A program made the position numbers and the translations under genes. Positions 6,653 through 14,017 of a stretch of DNA of 17,194 nucleotides are shown here, piece after piece. The notes below the pieces were generated by a model that saw only the letters and a list, made by a program, of their open reading frames with translations, ran no database searches and was not told the origin of the DNA. The DNA comes from JBJXGV01 sp046160485 (lineage in GTDB: Bacteria > Orphanbacterota > Orphanbacteria > JBJXGV01): positions 1 to 17,194 of the forward strand of contig JBJXGV010000019.1 in assembly GCA_046160485.1 (NCBI GenBank), given 5' to 3'. How positions within the stretch are numbered: the stretch's first letter is position 1; every line of letters starts with the position of its first letter.

Positions 6653-7297
6653 CTAACGCGGGCGCGCTGCGATCGTCGCGTCACGCATCGCCGTGACCCT
6701 CGCGTGCCACGTGTTCGCGACCTCTTCGTACGCAGCGCGGCGCGCGGCGGCATCGCCCTCGGGCGGCGAGGGCGGCATGAACGCGGGGCCGAACGTCACG
6801 CTGAAACGCGGGCGCCGCAGAAGCGCCGAGCGAAAGCGATCCGTTCCGTGGATGTACGCGGGCACGACCGGCAGCCCGGAACTCACGGCGAAGAGGCCGA
6901 CGCCAAGTTTCGCGGGGCGCACCGGCCCGCCCGACTTGTCGCGCGTCCCCTCGGGAAAGAGCATGAGCGCTCGTCCCGCGCGCAGCGTTTCGAGCGCGCG
7001 CGCGATCGCTTCGCGATCCAACGCTCCGCGCCGCACCGGGAACGCGTTGAGCGATCGAATCACCGGCGCGAGAATCGGCTTCTGAAAGAGTTCGACCTTC
7101 GCCATGAACGCGCCTTCGTACGGAATGACGGCGCCGAGAATCGGCGGATCGAAGAGCGAGATGTGATTCGCGGCGACGATGAAGGGCGGCTCGGGCAGGT
7201 GCTCGCGCCCCGTAACGCGTAGTCCGCAGAAGATGCGGCTGAGCCACTCGATCGTCAGACACGCGAGCCAGTACCAGAACCGCATCGCGCGCTTCAC
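6653..7297 (-). CDS. plsC: 1-acyl-sn-glycerol-3-phosphate acyltransferase (PlsC-like)
   Basis: PlsC-type enzymes acylate lysophosphatidic acid to phosphatidic acid at the membrane in phospholipid synthesis. The 214-residue protein has a hydrophobic N-terminal stretch (FWYWLACLTIEWL) that may anchor it. Catalytic motif I is NHISLFD (His45, Asp50: HxxxxD) and motif III is FPEGTR (114-119), with VVPAYIHGT as the later conserved block. The length is typical of short bacterial PlsC. Its ATG overlaps the cmk stop (ATGA), so it is translated as the last gene of the operon. The cmk-plsC pair close to rpsA is a conserved arrangement in many bacteria. The exact acyl acceptor cannot be told from the sequence. 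Confidence 0.93.
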   Translation of the reverse strand: MKRAMRFWYWLACLTIEWLSRIFCGLRVTGREHLPEPPFIVAANHISLFDPPILGAVIPYEGAFMAKVELFQKPILAPVIRSLNAFPVRRGALDREAIARALETLRAGRALMLFPEGTRDKSGGPVRPAKLGVGLFAVSSGLPVVPAYIHGTDRFRSALLRRPRFSVTFGPAFMPPSPPEGDAAARRAAYEEVANTWHARVTAMRDATIAARPR

Positions 7298-8001
7298 GCG
7301 AGCGGCCTCGCGCCGCGCTCGCGCGCGAGTGCGACGATCGCATCGACCTGTTGCTCGAACGTGAGGTGGCTCGTGTCGAGATGCACGGCGTCCGCGGCGG
7401 CGGCGAGCGGGCTGACGGCGCGCGATGAGTCGAGCGCGTCACGGCGCGCGATGTCGGTCTCCACTTCCGAGTGCGCCGCCGCGAGTCCGGCGCGCTCGAG
7501 TTCGCCACGCCGGCGGCGCGCGCGCTCCTCGAGAGACGCATCGAGGAACACCTTCAGCTCCGCGTTTGGGAATACCACCGTGCCGATGTCGCGGCCTTCG
7601 ACGACGACGCCGCCGTCGGCGCCGAGACGCCGCTGCCGCTCGACCATCGCCTCGCGCACGGAACGCAACGCCGAGTACGACGAGACGGCGCTCGTGACCT
7701 CGCGGCTCCGGATGGCGTCGCTCACGTCGGCACCGTCGACGAAGACGCACGTACCGCCCGGCGCGCGCCGCACATCGAGCGCGACGCTCGCGAGGAGCGC
7801 GGCGAGCGCGGGGCCCTCCTCGGCCGCGACGCCCGCGCTCCGCGCCGCGTGCGTGATCGCGCGGTACATTGCGCCGGTGTCGAGGAAGTCGTAGCCGAGC
7901 CGAGCCGCGACCGCGCGCGCCGTCGTCGATTTTCCCGCGCCGGACGGGCCGTCGATCGCGACGACGATTCCGCGCCGCGTCGAATGCGCGCCGGCCGTCA
8001 T
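7294..8001 (-). CDS. cmk: (d)CMP kinase
   Basis: Cmk phosphorylates CMP and dCMP using ATP and so recycles pyrimidine nucleotides from RNA and lipid turnover. The 235-residue product has the P-loop GPSGAGKST (18-26), FLDTGAMYRA (39-48), which is the hallmark CMP-binding segment, the VVEGRDIGTVVFP motif, and an Arg-rich lid (EERARRRRGEL). The open frame continues far upstream, but the family N-terminus (GIVVAIDGPSG) and the ATGA overlap with the aroA stop fix the start at 8001. It also overlaps plsC by ATGA. Adjacency of aroA and cmk is common across bacteria. Confidence 0.97.
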   Translation of the reverse strand: MTAGAHSTRRGIVVAIDGPSGAGKSTTARAVAARLGYDFLDTGAMYRAITHAARSAGVAAEEGPALAALLASVALDVRRAPGGTCVFVDGADVSDAIRSREVTSAVSSYSALRSVREAMVERQRRLGADGGVVVEGRDIGTVVFPNAELKVFLDASLEERARRRRGELERAGLAAAHSEVETDIARRDALDSSRAVSPLAAAADAVHLDTSHLTFEQQVDAIVALARERGARPLA

Positions 8002-9392
8002 GCGTTCGCCGCTCGAAGCGCCGCGAGTGTTTTCTCGAACGCCGGGTAAGAGGTCTCGATCATCTCGGCGCCGTCGATCACGGATTCGCCCTGCGCGGCG
8101 AGCGCGAGGAGCGCGAACGCCATCGCGATGCGGTGATCGCCGCGGCTTTCGATGCGTGCGCCGCGCAAACGGCCGCGCGCACCGCCGCGCACGACGAGCG
8201 CAACGTCGCCGCCTGCCGGATGCGCGGCGCTCGCTGCGCGCGCGGCGGCATCGGCCGCCACGCCATCCCGCGCGTTGCTTTCGGATTCCTCGATCGCGGC
8301 GTCGCCGCCGAACGCGCGAATCGCCGCGACGATTCCCGCGAGCCGGTCCGATTCCTTCACGCGCAGCTCGCCCACGCCTTCGAAGCGCGTCTCGCCGTCC
8401 GCGAGCGTCGCGATCGCCGCGAGAATCGGCACCTCGTCGACGAGGCTCGGGATCTCGCGCGCCGCGATCGTCGTGCCGTGAAGCGATCCGCCGTGCGCCG
8501 CGATGTCGCCGATCGCCTCGCGCAAACTCGTTTCGGTTTCGCGCACCTCGATCCGCGCGCCCATGCGCGCGAGCACGTTCACGAAGCCGATTCGCGTCGC
8601 GTTGAGCGAGACGCGTTCCGCGACGACGTCGGAACCGGGAAACGCGCACGCGGCGGCGAGAAAAAACGCGGCGCCCGACGGATCGCGCGGCACCTCCCAC
8701 TCGATCGGCGCGAGCGGCTTGCCCGGCGTAAGGCGAGCTTGACCGTCGCAGAACGCGAGCTGCGCGCCCATCGCCTTGAGGAGCCGCTCGGTGTGATCGC
8801 GCGACGCGACCGGCTCGACCACCGACGTCGTCCCGTCCGCACCGAGTCCCGCCAGAAGCACGGCGGACTTCACCTGCGCCGACGGAACCGGCGAGAGGAA
8901 GCGGATGCCGCGCAGCGGAGTGCCGCGCACCGCAAGCGGCGCGAGACGACCATCGTCGACGCCGTCGATGCGCGCGCCCATTCGGCGCAGCGGCTCGACA
9001 ACACGCATCATCGGCCGCGATCGCAGCGACGCGTCGCCCGTCAGCGTTGCTTCGATCTGCGCAAGCGGCGCGAGCGCCCCCGCGAGGAGCCGCATCGCCG
9101 TTCCCGAATTCCCGAGATCGATCGCGTCGTCCGGTGATCGCCACGCCGCTGTCCCGCGCCCCTCGATGACGACCTCGCCCGGCAAGCTCCCATCCACGCT
9201 CACGCCGAGCGCGTGGAGCGCGCGCAGCATTCGCGCGCAGTCGTCGCCGGCGTTGCCGCCGCGGATCACGCTTCGGCCGTGCGCCATCGCCGCGAACAAG
9301 AGCGCGCGATGCGTGAGCGACTTGTCGCCTGCTGGCTGCACGCTGCCGCGCAGCGCGCCGCCGCCGGAGACTCGGAGAATGCGCGCGCTCAT
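7998..9392 (-). CDS. aroA: 3-phosphoshikimate 1-carboxyvinyltransferase (EPSP synthase), class II-like
   Basis: AroA condenses shikimate-3-phosphate with phosphoenolpyruvate, the sixth step of the shikimate pathway. Recognisable blocks are AGDKSLTHRALL (21-32), LGNSGTAMRLL (93-103), SRPMMR (125-130), SAQVK (171-175), SRDHTERLL (197-205), NATR (264-267), catalytic Asp319 in LVDEVP, and VKESDR (345-350) with Glu347. GDKS, SAQxK, RxHxE and NxTR are the four motifs used to define class II EPSP synthases. Gly97 is kept where the glyphosate-tolerant CP4 enzyme has Ala. Residues about 374-411 form an Ala/Gly/Arg-rich insert, which helps explain 464 residues against the usual 430 or so. The frame is open upstream through aroF; the ATG at 9392 gives the normal N-terminus 50 nt after aroF ends. 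Confidence 0.96.
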   Translation of the reverse strand: MSARILRVSGGGALRGSVQPAGDKSLTHRALLFAAMAHGRSVIRGGNAGDDCARMLRALHALGVSVDGSLPGEVVIEGRGTAAWRSPDDAIDLGNSGTAMRLLAGALAPLAQIEATLTGDASLRSRPMMRVVEPLRRMGARIDGVDDGRLAPLAVRGTPLRGIRFLSPVPSAQVKSAVLLAGLGADGTTSVVEPVASRDHTERLLKAMGAQLAFCDGQARLTPGKPLAPIEWEVPRDPSGAAFFLAAACAFPGSDVVAERVSLNATRIGFVNVLARMGARIEVRETETSLREAIGDIAAHGGSLHGTTIAAREIPSLVDEVPILAAIATLADGETRFEGVGELRVKESDRLAGIVAAIRAFGGDAAIEESESNARDGVAADAAARAASAAHPAGGDVALVVRGGARGRLRGARIESRGDHRIAMAFALLALAAQGESVIDGAEMIETSYPAFEKTLAALRAANA

Positions 9393-9442
9393 CGTTCGCA
9401 CGATCGTGTCCGTAGCTTCGGAGTCGACGACCGCATCGCGCG

Positions 9443-10456
9443 CTAGACCGCGCGGCCGACGGCGCGCGCGACCTTGCGCAGATCGCCCATCATCAGCGCG
9501 AACTTCTCCGGCAAGAGCGACTGATCGCCGTCGGAGTACGCCGTCTCCGGCGTGGCGTGCACCTCGATCATGAGCCCGTCGGCGCCGCACGCGACCGCGG
9601 CGCGCGCCATCGGCGCAACCCAGCGCCACTTCCCCGTGCCGTGGCTCGGATCCGCGATGACCGGCAAGTGCGTCCACGCATGCAGCACCGGAATCGCCGT
9701 GAGATCGAACATGTTTCGCGTCGCCGTGTCGAACCCGCGAATACCGCGCTCGCAGAGAATCACCTCGTAGTTTCCATTCGAGAGGATGTACTCGGCGGAC
9801 ATCAAGAACTCCGTGAGCGTCGTCATCAGGCCGCGCTTGAGGAGCACCGGCTTGCGAACCTTGCCGACCTCTTTGAGCAGGTTGAAGTTTTGCACGTTGC
9901 GCGCACCGACCTGAAGAATGTCCGAGTAGGTCGCGACCATCTCGACGTCGCGCGTGTCCATCACCTCGGTGCAAACGCGCAGCCCCGTCGCCTCGCGCGT
10001 CTCCGCGAGGATCTTGAGCCCCTCGAGCCCGAGTCCCTGAAACGAGTAGGGCGACGTTCGCGGCTTGAACGCGCCGCCGCGCACGATCGACGCGCCCGCT
10101 GCCTTCACGCGGCGCGCCAGATCGATGAAGTCCTTGCGATTCTCGATCGAACACGGACCCGCGATGACCGGAATTTTCTTGCCGCCGAACTCGACGGGCC
10201 CGACGGTGACGACATGGCCGTCGGGGCGGAACTCGCGGCTTGCGAGTTTGTACGGCTTCGAGAGCGGCACGACCTTGTCGACGCCGGGGAACGAGTCGAG
10301 CGCGCAATCGCGAAGGCGGTCTTCGTCGCCGACGACGCCGAGAATGCGGCCGTCCATCCCGTCCGACTCGTGCACGGTCATACCGAGCTGCGAGAGATGA
10401 TGGATGACGGCCGCCCGCTCCTCGCGCGTCGCATCGTCGCGCAGGAGGATGATCAC
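9443..10456 (-). CDS. aroF: 3-deoxy-7-phosphoheptulonate (DAHP) synthase, type I-beta with N-terminal regulatory domain
   Basis: The enzyme joins phosphoenolpyruvate and erythrose-4-phosphate, the first step of aromatic amino acid synthesis. Residues 1-70 form the ferredoxin-like regulatory domain (IILLRDDATREERAAVIHHL, then DKVVPLSKPYKLASREF). The TIM barrel follows with IAGPCSIE, RGGAFKPRTSPYSFQG, QVGARNVQNF, LLKRG, LCERG and IADPSHGTG. From the GTG start the predicted metal ligands are Cys102, His272, Glu298 and Asp309, the same numbers as in Thermotoga maritima DAHP synthase. Total length, 337, is within one residue of that protein. This supports GTG at 10456, whose bases overlap the rluB stop (GTGA). 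In the Thermotoga enzyme the N-terminal domain mediates Tyr inhibition, so feedback control is likely here. Confidence 0.97.
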   Translation of the reverse strand: MIILLRDDATREERAAVIHHLSQLGMTVHESDGMDGRILGVVGDEDRLRDCALDSFPGVDKVVPLSKPYKLASREFRPDGHVVTVGPVEFGGKKIPVIAGPCSIENRKDFIDLARRVKAAGASIVRGGAFKPRTSPYSFQGLGLEGLKILAETREATGLRVCTEVMDTRDVEMVATYSDILQVGARNVQNFNLLKEVGKVRKPVLLKRGLMTTLTEFLMSAEYILSNGNYEVILCERGIRGFDTATRNMFDLTAIPVLHAWTHLPVIADPSHGTGKWRWVAPMARAAVACGADGLMIEVHATPETAYSDGDQSLLPEKFALMMGDLRKVARAVGRAV

Positions 10457-11802
10457 GGGCGCCGACCCCGCGTGCGCGGCCCCGCGGGGCGCGGGCCGCC
10501 ACCGCCGGAGCGCCGCGGCGCAAACTTCGGCGCGTCTTTCGACGCCGGCCTCGGCTTCGGCGTATCCTTCGACGGGCGCTTCCACGCGGGCTTCTCGCCA
10601 TCCTTCGGCGCGCGTTTCCGTTCGGGCGTGCGTCCATCCTTCGCGGCGCGCTTCCACGCAGGCCGCTCGTCGTCCTTCGCGCCACGCTTCCACGCCGGCT
10701 GCTCGTCGTCCTTCGCCGCGCGTTTCCACTCCGGCTGCTCACCGGCTTTCGAGGGACGCTTCCATGCGGGCTTCTGGCCATCCTTCGTGCCGCGTTTCCA
10801 TTCAAGCTTCTGGCCATCTTTCGTGCTGCGCTTCCATTCGGGCTTCTGGCCGTCTTTCGCGCCGCGTTTCCACTCCGGCTTCTGGCCGTCTTTCGTGGGG
10901 CGCCTCCATGTGGATTTCTGCGCCGGGGTCTGCGGGGGCATCGGCGCGTCGCTCGCGCCGCGTGGGCGCCGGCGCACCGGCTTGCGCGTCCGTGCGCCCG
11001 GCCCGGGTCGCGGCCGGCGACGCTGCGGCTCCGCTGCCGCCGCGGCCTCCGCCTCGTCCGCGAACTTTCTGAGGGCTTCTAACTCGTCGTTGCGCAGCTT
11101 GCGCCACGCGCCCGGCGGCATCCCCTCGAGGCGCAGCGGCCCATACGAGACTCGCACGAGCTTCGTGACGAACAATCCCACCGCTGCGCACATGCGCCGC
11201 ACCTCGCGGTTGCGGCCTTCGCGCAGAGAAAAATCGAGCACGGCTCCGGTCTTTAGCCCGCGCGAGAATCGCACGCGCGCCGGCGCCGTCGGTCCGTCGT
11301 CGAGCACGACGCCGCGCTCGAGACGCCGCAGCTTCTCCGGGCTCACGTCCCCCTTCACGGTCACGAGATACTTCCGTTCGACACCGAAACGCGGATGCGT
11401 CAATCGAAACGCGAGATCGCCGTCATTCGTGAGAAGCAAGAGCCCTTCCGAATCGCGATCGAGGCGGCCGACCGGGAAGAGCCCTTCGCCCGCGCTCTGC
11501 ACGATATCGAAAATCGTGCGGCGGCCGTGAGGGTCGTCGCGCGTGACGAGTACGCTCGCGGGCTTGTGCATGACGAGCATGATCGGCTTCGGCAGACGCG
11601 CGGCCTCGCCATCGACGGCGACGCGATCGCGCGCCGTGTCGACGCGCACGCCCGGCTCGGCGACGCGAGTGCCGTTCACCGAAACGCGCCCCGTCGCGAT
11701 CAACTCGTCGCATTTCCGCCGCGCTCCCCAACCCGCGAGCGCGAGGTAGCGGTTCAGCCGGAGGAGTTGCGCCGGCGCGCGATCATCGGGCGCACTAGGC
11801 AG
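10453..11802 (-). CDS. rluB: rRNA pseudouridine synthase (RluB/RsuA family) with a long repetitive basic tail
   Basis: RsuA/RluB enzymes isomerise a uridine in rRNA; RluB-type act on 23S helix 90. The core has an S4 RNA-binding domain (RLNRYLALAGWGARRKCDEL, then VSVNG), the catalytic motif GRLDRDSEGLLLLTNDG (Asp115), RKYLVTVKG and REGRNREVRRMCAAVG. After about residue 245 comes an Arg/Pro-rich linker and ten 12-residue WKR-KDGQKP repeats, ending in a Gly/Arg-rich tip. The start is a problem. TTG at 11703 cuts into the S4 domain. The frame from the upstream TGA (11865-11863) to there contains no ATG, GTG or TTG. CTG at 11802, overlapping the scpB stop, keeps the whole domain and is used here; CTG at 11757 or a frameshift are alternatives. 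The stop overlaps the aroF start. Product is sure, start is not. Confidence 0.9.
   Translation of the reverse strand: MPSAPDDRAPAQLLRLNRYLALAGWGARRKCDELIATGRVSVNGTRVAEPGVRVDTARDRVAVDGEAARLPKPIMLVMHKPASVLVTRDDPHGRRTIFDIVQSAGEGLFPVGRLDRDSEGLLLLTNDGDLAFRLTHPRFGVERKYLVTVKGDVSPEKLRRLERGVVLDDGPTAPARVRFSRGLKTGAVLDFSLREGRNREVRRMCAAVGLFVTKLVRVSYGPLRLEGMPPGAWRKLRNDELEALRKFADEAEAAAAAEPQRRRPRPGPGARTRKPVRRRPRGASDAPMPPQTPAQKSTWRRPTKDGQKPEWKRGAKDGQKPEWKRSTKDGQKLEWKRGTKDGQKPAWKRPSKAGEQPEWKRAAKDDEQPAWKRGAKDDERPAWKRAAKDGRTPERKRAPKDGEKPAWKRPSKDTPKPRPASKDAPKFAPRRSGGGGPRPAGPRTRGRRP
10549..10908 (-). repeat. Ten in-register 36-bp tandem repeats encoding a 12-residue basic motif in RluB
   Basis: The plus-strand anchor CGYTTCCA or a close variant recurs at 10577, 10613, 10649, 10685, 10721, 10757, 10793, 10829, 10865 and 10901, exactly 36 bp apart with no indels. 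Each unit encodes a version of [A/E]WKRxxKDGQKP. One unit has RKR for WKR and the first has WRR. The Lys codon of WKR alternates AAA/AAG through the six units nearest the rluB core, hinting at 72-bp duplication steps. Units differ at many third positions, so the amino-acid pattern is better kept than the DNA. Confidence 0.95.
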
Positions 11803-12382
11803 ACGATTCGCTCGCTTCGCCGCGGAGGATTTCGCGAATCTCCTCCATCTTCGGCAGGTCGGTCAGTTCGGCCAGCCCGAAGTAATTGAGGAACTGCGCC
11901 GTCGTGCCGTAGAGGAGCGGCCGGCCGACGCCTTCCGCGCGCCCGGTGATCGTCACGAGGTTGCGCTCCATCAGAGTGCGAATGACACCGTCGGCGCCGA
12001 CGCCGCGGATCATCTCGATTTCGGTTTTCACGATCGGCTGCTTGTACGCGATGATCGCAAGCGTCTCGAGCGAGGCGCGCGACAGCTTCGCCTTGCGCTT
12101 CTCGACGAAGAGCTGCTCGATCCAGTCGGCGAACTCGGGGCGCGACAAAACCTGAAAGCCGCCCTCGATCGTGTAGATATCGAACGAGCGGCCGCTCTCG
12201 CGGTAGTCCTCGCGAAGCGACTCGACGATTTCGTGAATCTCTTCGTCGGTGATCTCGCCGATCACCTCGCGAATACGCGCGCCTGCAAGCGGTGTGTCGG
12301 ATGCAAAGAGAAGCGCCTCCACGACCCCCTTCATCCCCACACCATCCTCCACCCCCACAGCAGCGCTCTTAAGCAGCGACAT
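11795..12382 (-). CDS. scpB: Segregation and condensation protein B
   Basis: ScpB dimers bind the ScpA kleisin and with it the SMC ATPase, forming the condensin that compacts and segregates the chromosome. The 195-residue protein shows the two winged-helix domains of the family. GVVEALLFASDTPL and the IREVIG region form the first; LSRASLETLAIIAYKQPIVK, EIEMIRGVGADGVIRTLMER and GRPLLYGTT, the most conserved stretch of ScpB, form the second, ending in FLNYFGLAELTDLP. GGAGGG lies 6 nt before the ATG at 12382. A second ATG (12334) with its own GGAGG is possible and would trim 16 residues. The start overlaps the scpA end by 14 nt. Confidence 0.97.
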   Translation of the reverse strand: MSLLKSAAVGVEDGVGMKGVVEALLFASDTPLAGARIREVIGEITDEEIHEIVESLREDYRESGRSFDIYTIEGGFQVLSRPEFADWIEQLFVEKRKAKLSRASLETLAIIAYKQPIVKTEIEMIRGVGADGVIRTLMERNLVTITGRAEGVGRPLLYGTTAQFLNYFGLAELTDLPKMEEIREILRGEASESSA

Positions 12383-13232
12383 CGGTGACCCTCCGTTCCA
12401 GCCAGATCGGTTCGAATGCAGCGGATTGCGTGACGAATAATTTTCCGAGCCGCGCGAGTTCGAGAATCGCGATGAACGTGATGACGATCTCGCGGCGGCG
12501 CAGTTGGCGCTCGAGCAAGTCGCGGAAGCTGACGCGATCCTCGAACTCGAGACGCGTGACGATCTCGGCGATCTTATCCTCGAGCGTGATCTCGTCGAGA
12601 ATCACCTCGAAGGTGTCGAGGCGCGGCGCGCGTTCGAGCACCTGCCGGTAAACGCGCACCAGATCGAAGATCGTCGCGTTCTGAACGAGTTCTTCCTCGA
12701 CGCGTTTCTCGCCCGGCGGCGGCGTGCGCGCGAAGAGAAGCCGCCGCAGCTCCTCTTTGTTCGCGAGCGATTCCGAAGCGCGTTTGAACTCGCGGTACTC
12801 GAGAAGCCGCTGCACGAGTTCCTCGCGCGGATCGTCTTCCTCGGCCGCTTCCGCTTCGGGCGACTTCGGCAGCAGCATCTTCGCCTTGATGCGCAAGAGC
12901 GTACTCGCCATCACGAGAAACTCGCCGGCGACCTCGAGATCGAGCAGCTCCATGATGCGGATCTGCGTGAGGTATTCCTGCGTCAGGCGCGCGATCGGGA
13001 TGTCGAACACGTCGATCTCGTCGCGCTTGATGAGATAGAGCAAAAGGTCGAGCGGGCCGTCGAACCCGGCGAACTGAACCTTGTACGCGGGCGGGCGCAG
13101 GCCAGCGAGGATCTCGTCCTCTTCCATGCGCTCCTTCTGCCACGACGCGCGCGCCTTCGCTTCGGAGGTCGACACCGCGCTCGCGGGCTTACTCACGCCG
13201 CTCTCGTCGTCATCACGCCTCTCCTCGGCCAT
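12369..13232 (-). CDS. scpA: Segregation and condensation protein A (kleisin)
   Basis: ScpA bridges the SMC heads and recruits ScpB. The kleisin core starts at about residue 50 with YKVQFAGFDGPLDLLLYLIK, the family hallmark, then DEIDVFDIPIARLTQEYL, the helical AGEFLVMASTLLRIKAKMLL, and a C-terminal winged helix ending in REIVITFIAILELARLGKL. A charged N-terminal extension of about 45 residues precedes the core and looks disordered. Two adjacent starts exist, GTG (13235) and ATG (13232). ATG is chosen because AGGAGG sits 5 nt before it and only 2 nt before GTG. The 287-residue product is somewhat longer than usual because of the extension. It lies 15 nt after the M50 protease gene and overlaps scpB. 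Confidence 0.97.
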   Translation of the reverse strand: MAEERRDDDESGVSKPASAVSTSEAKARASWQKERMEEDEILAGLRPPAYKVQFAGFDGPLDLLLYLIKRDEIDVFDIPIARLTQEYLTQIRIMELLDLEVAGEFLVMASTLLRIKAKMLLPKSPEAEAAEEDDPREELVQRLLEYREFKRASESLANKEELRRLLFARTPPPGEKRVEEELVQNATIFDLVRVYRQVLERAPRLDTFEVILDEITLEDKIAEIVTRLEFEDRVSFRDLLERQLRRREIVITFIAILELARLGKLFVTQSAAFEPIWLERRVTDVAA

Positions 13233-13247
13233 CACATCCTCCTCTGA

Positions 13248-13892
13248 CTAAAGCGTCGCGATCGACTGGAAGATTCCGAGGAGCATCGTCGCGGGCCAAT
13301 GCATGATCCGCGAAATCATCCCGGTCCACATCAGTGCGAACAAAATGATGAAGCCGTACGGCCGAATCTGCGAGTAGCGAATCGCGAGATTCAGCGGGAG
13401 TACGCCCATCAGGATCCACGAGCCGTCGAGCGGCGGAATCGGGATGAGATTGAAGACGCCAAGGATGACGTTGATGAGGACCGCGCTCCACAAGAGCGGA
13501 ACGAGAAACTCGGAGAGCGACACGCCCGCGGAGCGCTGAACGACCGCGAGCACGGCGGCACAGACGAGAGCGAGACTGAAATTGGAAGCGGGGCCCGCGA
13601 GCGAAACCCAGACGGAATCCCATCGCGGGTTGCGCAGGTTCGTCGTCGTGACGGGGACGGGCTTCGCGTAACCGAACGGGCTCCCCGTCAACATCGTCAT
13701 GAGCGGAAGAATGATCGTGCCGAACAGGTCGATGTGCGGAATCGGGTTGAGCGTGATGCGCCCCTCGAGGCGCGCCGTCGGATCGCCGAGTTTTTCGGCG
13801 ATGAAGCCGTGGGCGCACTCGTGGACGACGATCGCGAAGAGGAGCACGGTCGCGCGCGATAGAATCGTGTAAGGGTCTATTTGGTCGAACAC
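13248..13892 (-). CDS. Site-2 protease family (M50) membrane metalloprotease
   Basis: This is a predicted intramembrane zinc protease of 214 residues. HECAH at 24-28 is the HExxH zinc motif within a first membrane segment (LLFAIVVHECAHGF). The third ligand is Asp156 in NLIPIPPLDG (the NPxxDG motif). GYAKPVPV, LAGPASNF and several hydrophobic helices match the minimal YwhC/SpoIVFB-like group. No PDZ domain is present. GTG at 13892 is chosen because GGAGG lies 7 nt upstream and the frame further up (MLACARF...) crosses the promoter region. M50 proteases of this group are often found directly before scpA, as here, but their substrates are mostly unknown. First gene of the eight-gene operon. Confidence 0.93.
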   Translation of the reverse strand: MFDQIDPYTILSRATVLLFAIVVHECAHGFIAEKLGDPTARLEGRITLNPIPHIDLFGTIILPLMTMLTGSPFGYAKPVPVTTTNLRNPRWDSVWVSLAGPASNFSLALVCAAVLAVVQRSAGVSLSEFLVPLLWSAVLINVILGVFNLIPIPPLDGSWILMGVLPLNLAIRYSQIRPYGFIILFALMWTGMISRIMHWPATMLLGIFQSIATL

Positions 13893-13924
13893 TAGACGGC
13901 CTCCGGTGGCGTGGAATCGGGCGC

Positions 13925-13953
13925 ACGCTAGCACACGGTATTGTGAGTGTCAA
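13925..13953 (-). promoter_or_regulatory. Predicted promoter of the M50-scpAB-rluB-aroFA-cmk-plsC operon
   Basis: TTGACA (13953-13948), a perfect -35, is followed after exactly 17 nt by TAGCGT (13930-13925) as a weak -10 on the minus strand. It lies 32 nt before the GTG of the M50 gene, leaving a short leader that holds GGAGG. No other good promoter is seen between the following genes, which are nearly all overlapping, so it probably serves the whole run. Confidence 0.65.
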
Positions 13954-14017
13954 CGAAACGGAGCGCGAGGGATGGTGGTACATGAGGCGAGTGTGTGCGG
14001 CGCATTCGCGGCGTGGG

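Noticed and set aside
8002..9144. N-terminal extension of cmk to give a 616-residue protein
   Set aside because: It is an Arg/Ala-rich shadow of aroA; the ATGA overlap at 8001 and the family N-terminus fix the start.
9393..10817. N-terminal extension of aroA to give a 939-residue protein
   Set aside because: The extra part is an out-of-frame reading of aroF and the rluB tail; family length and the ATG at 9392 set the start.
10549..10908. 36-bp regular repeats as a CRISPR array
   Set aside because: The units are contiguous without spacers, diverge from each other and keep one reading frame, so they are coding repeats.
9557..11530. 657-codon plus-strand open frame with SFxxRFHAGxxPSF repeats
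   Set aside because: The repeats are the reverse-strand reading of the RluB tail; the frame also crosses antisense to aroF. No ribosome-binding site or family match supports it.
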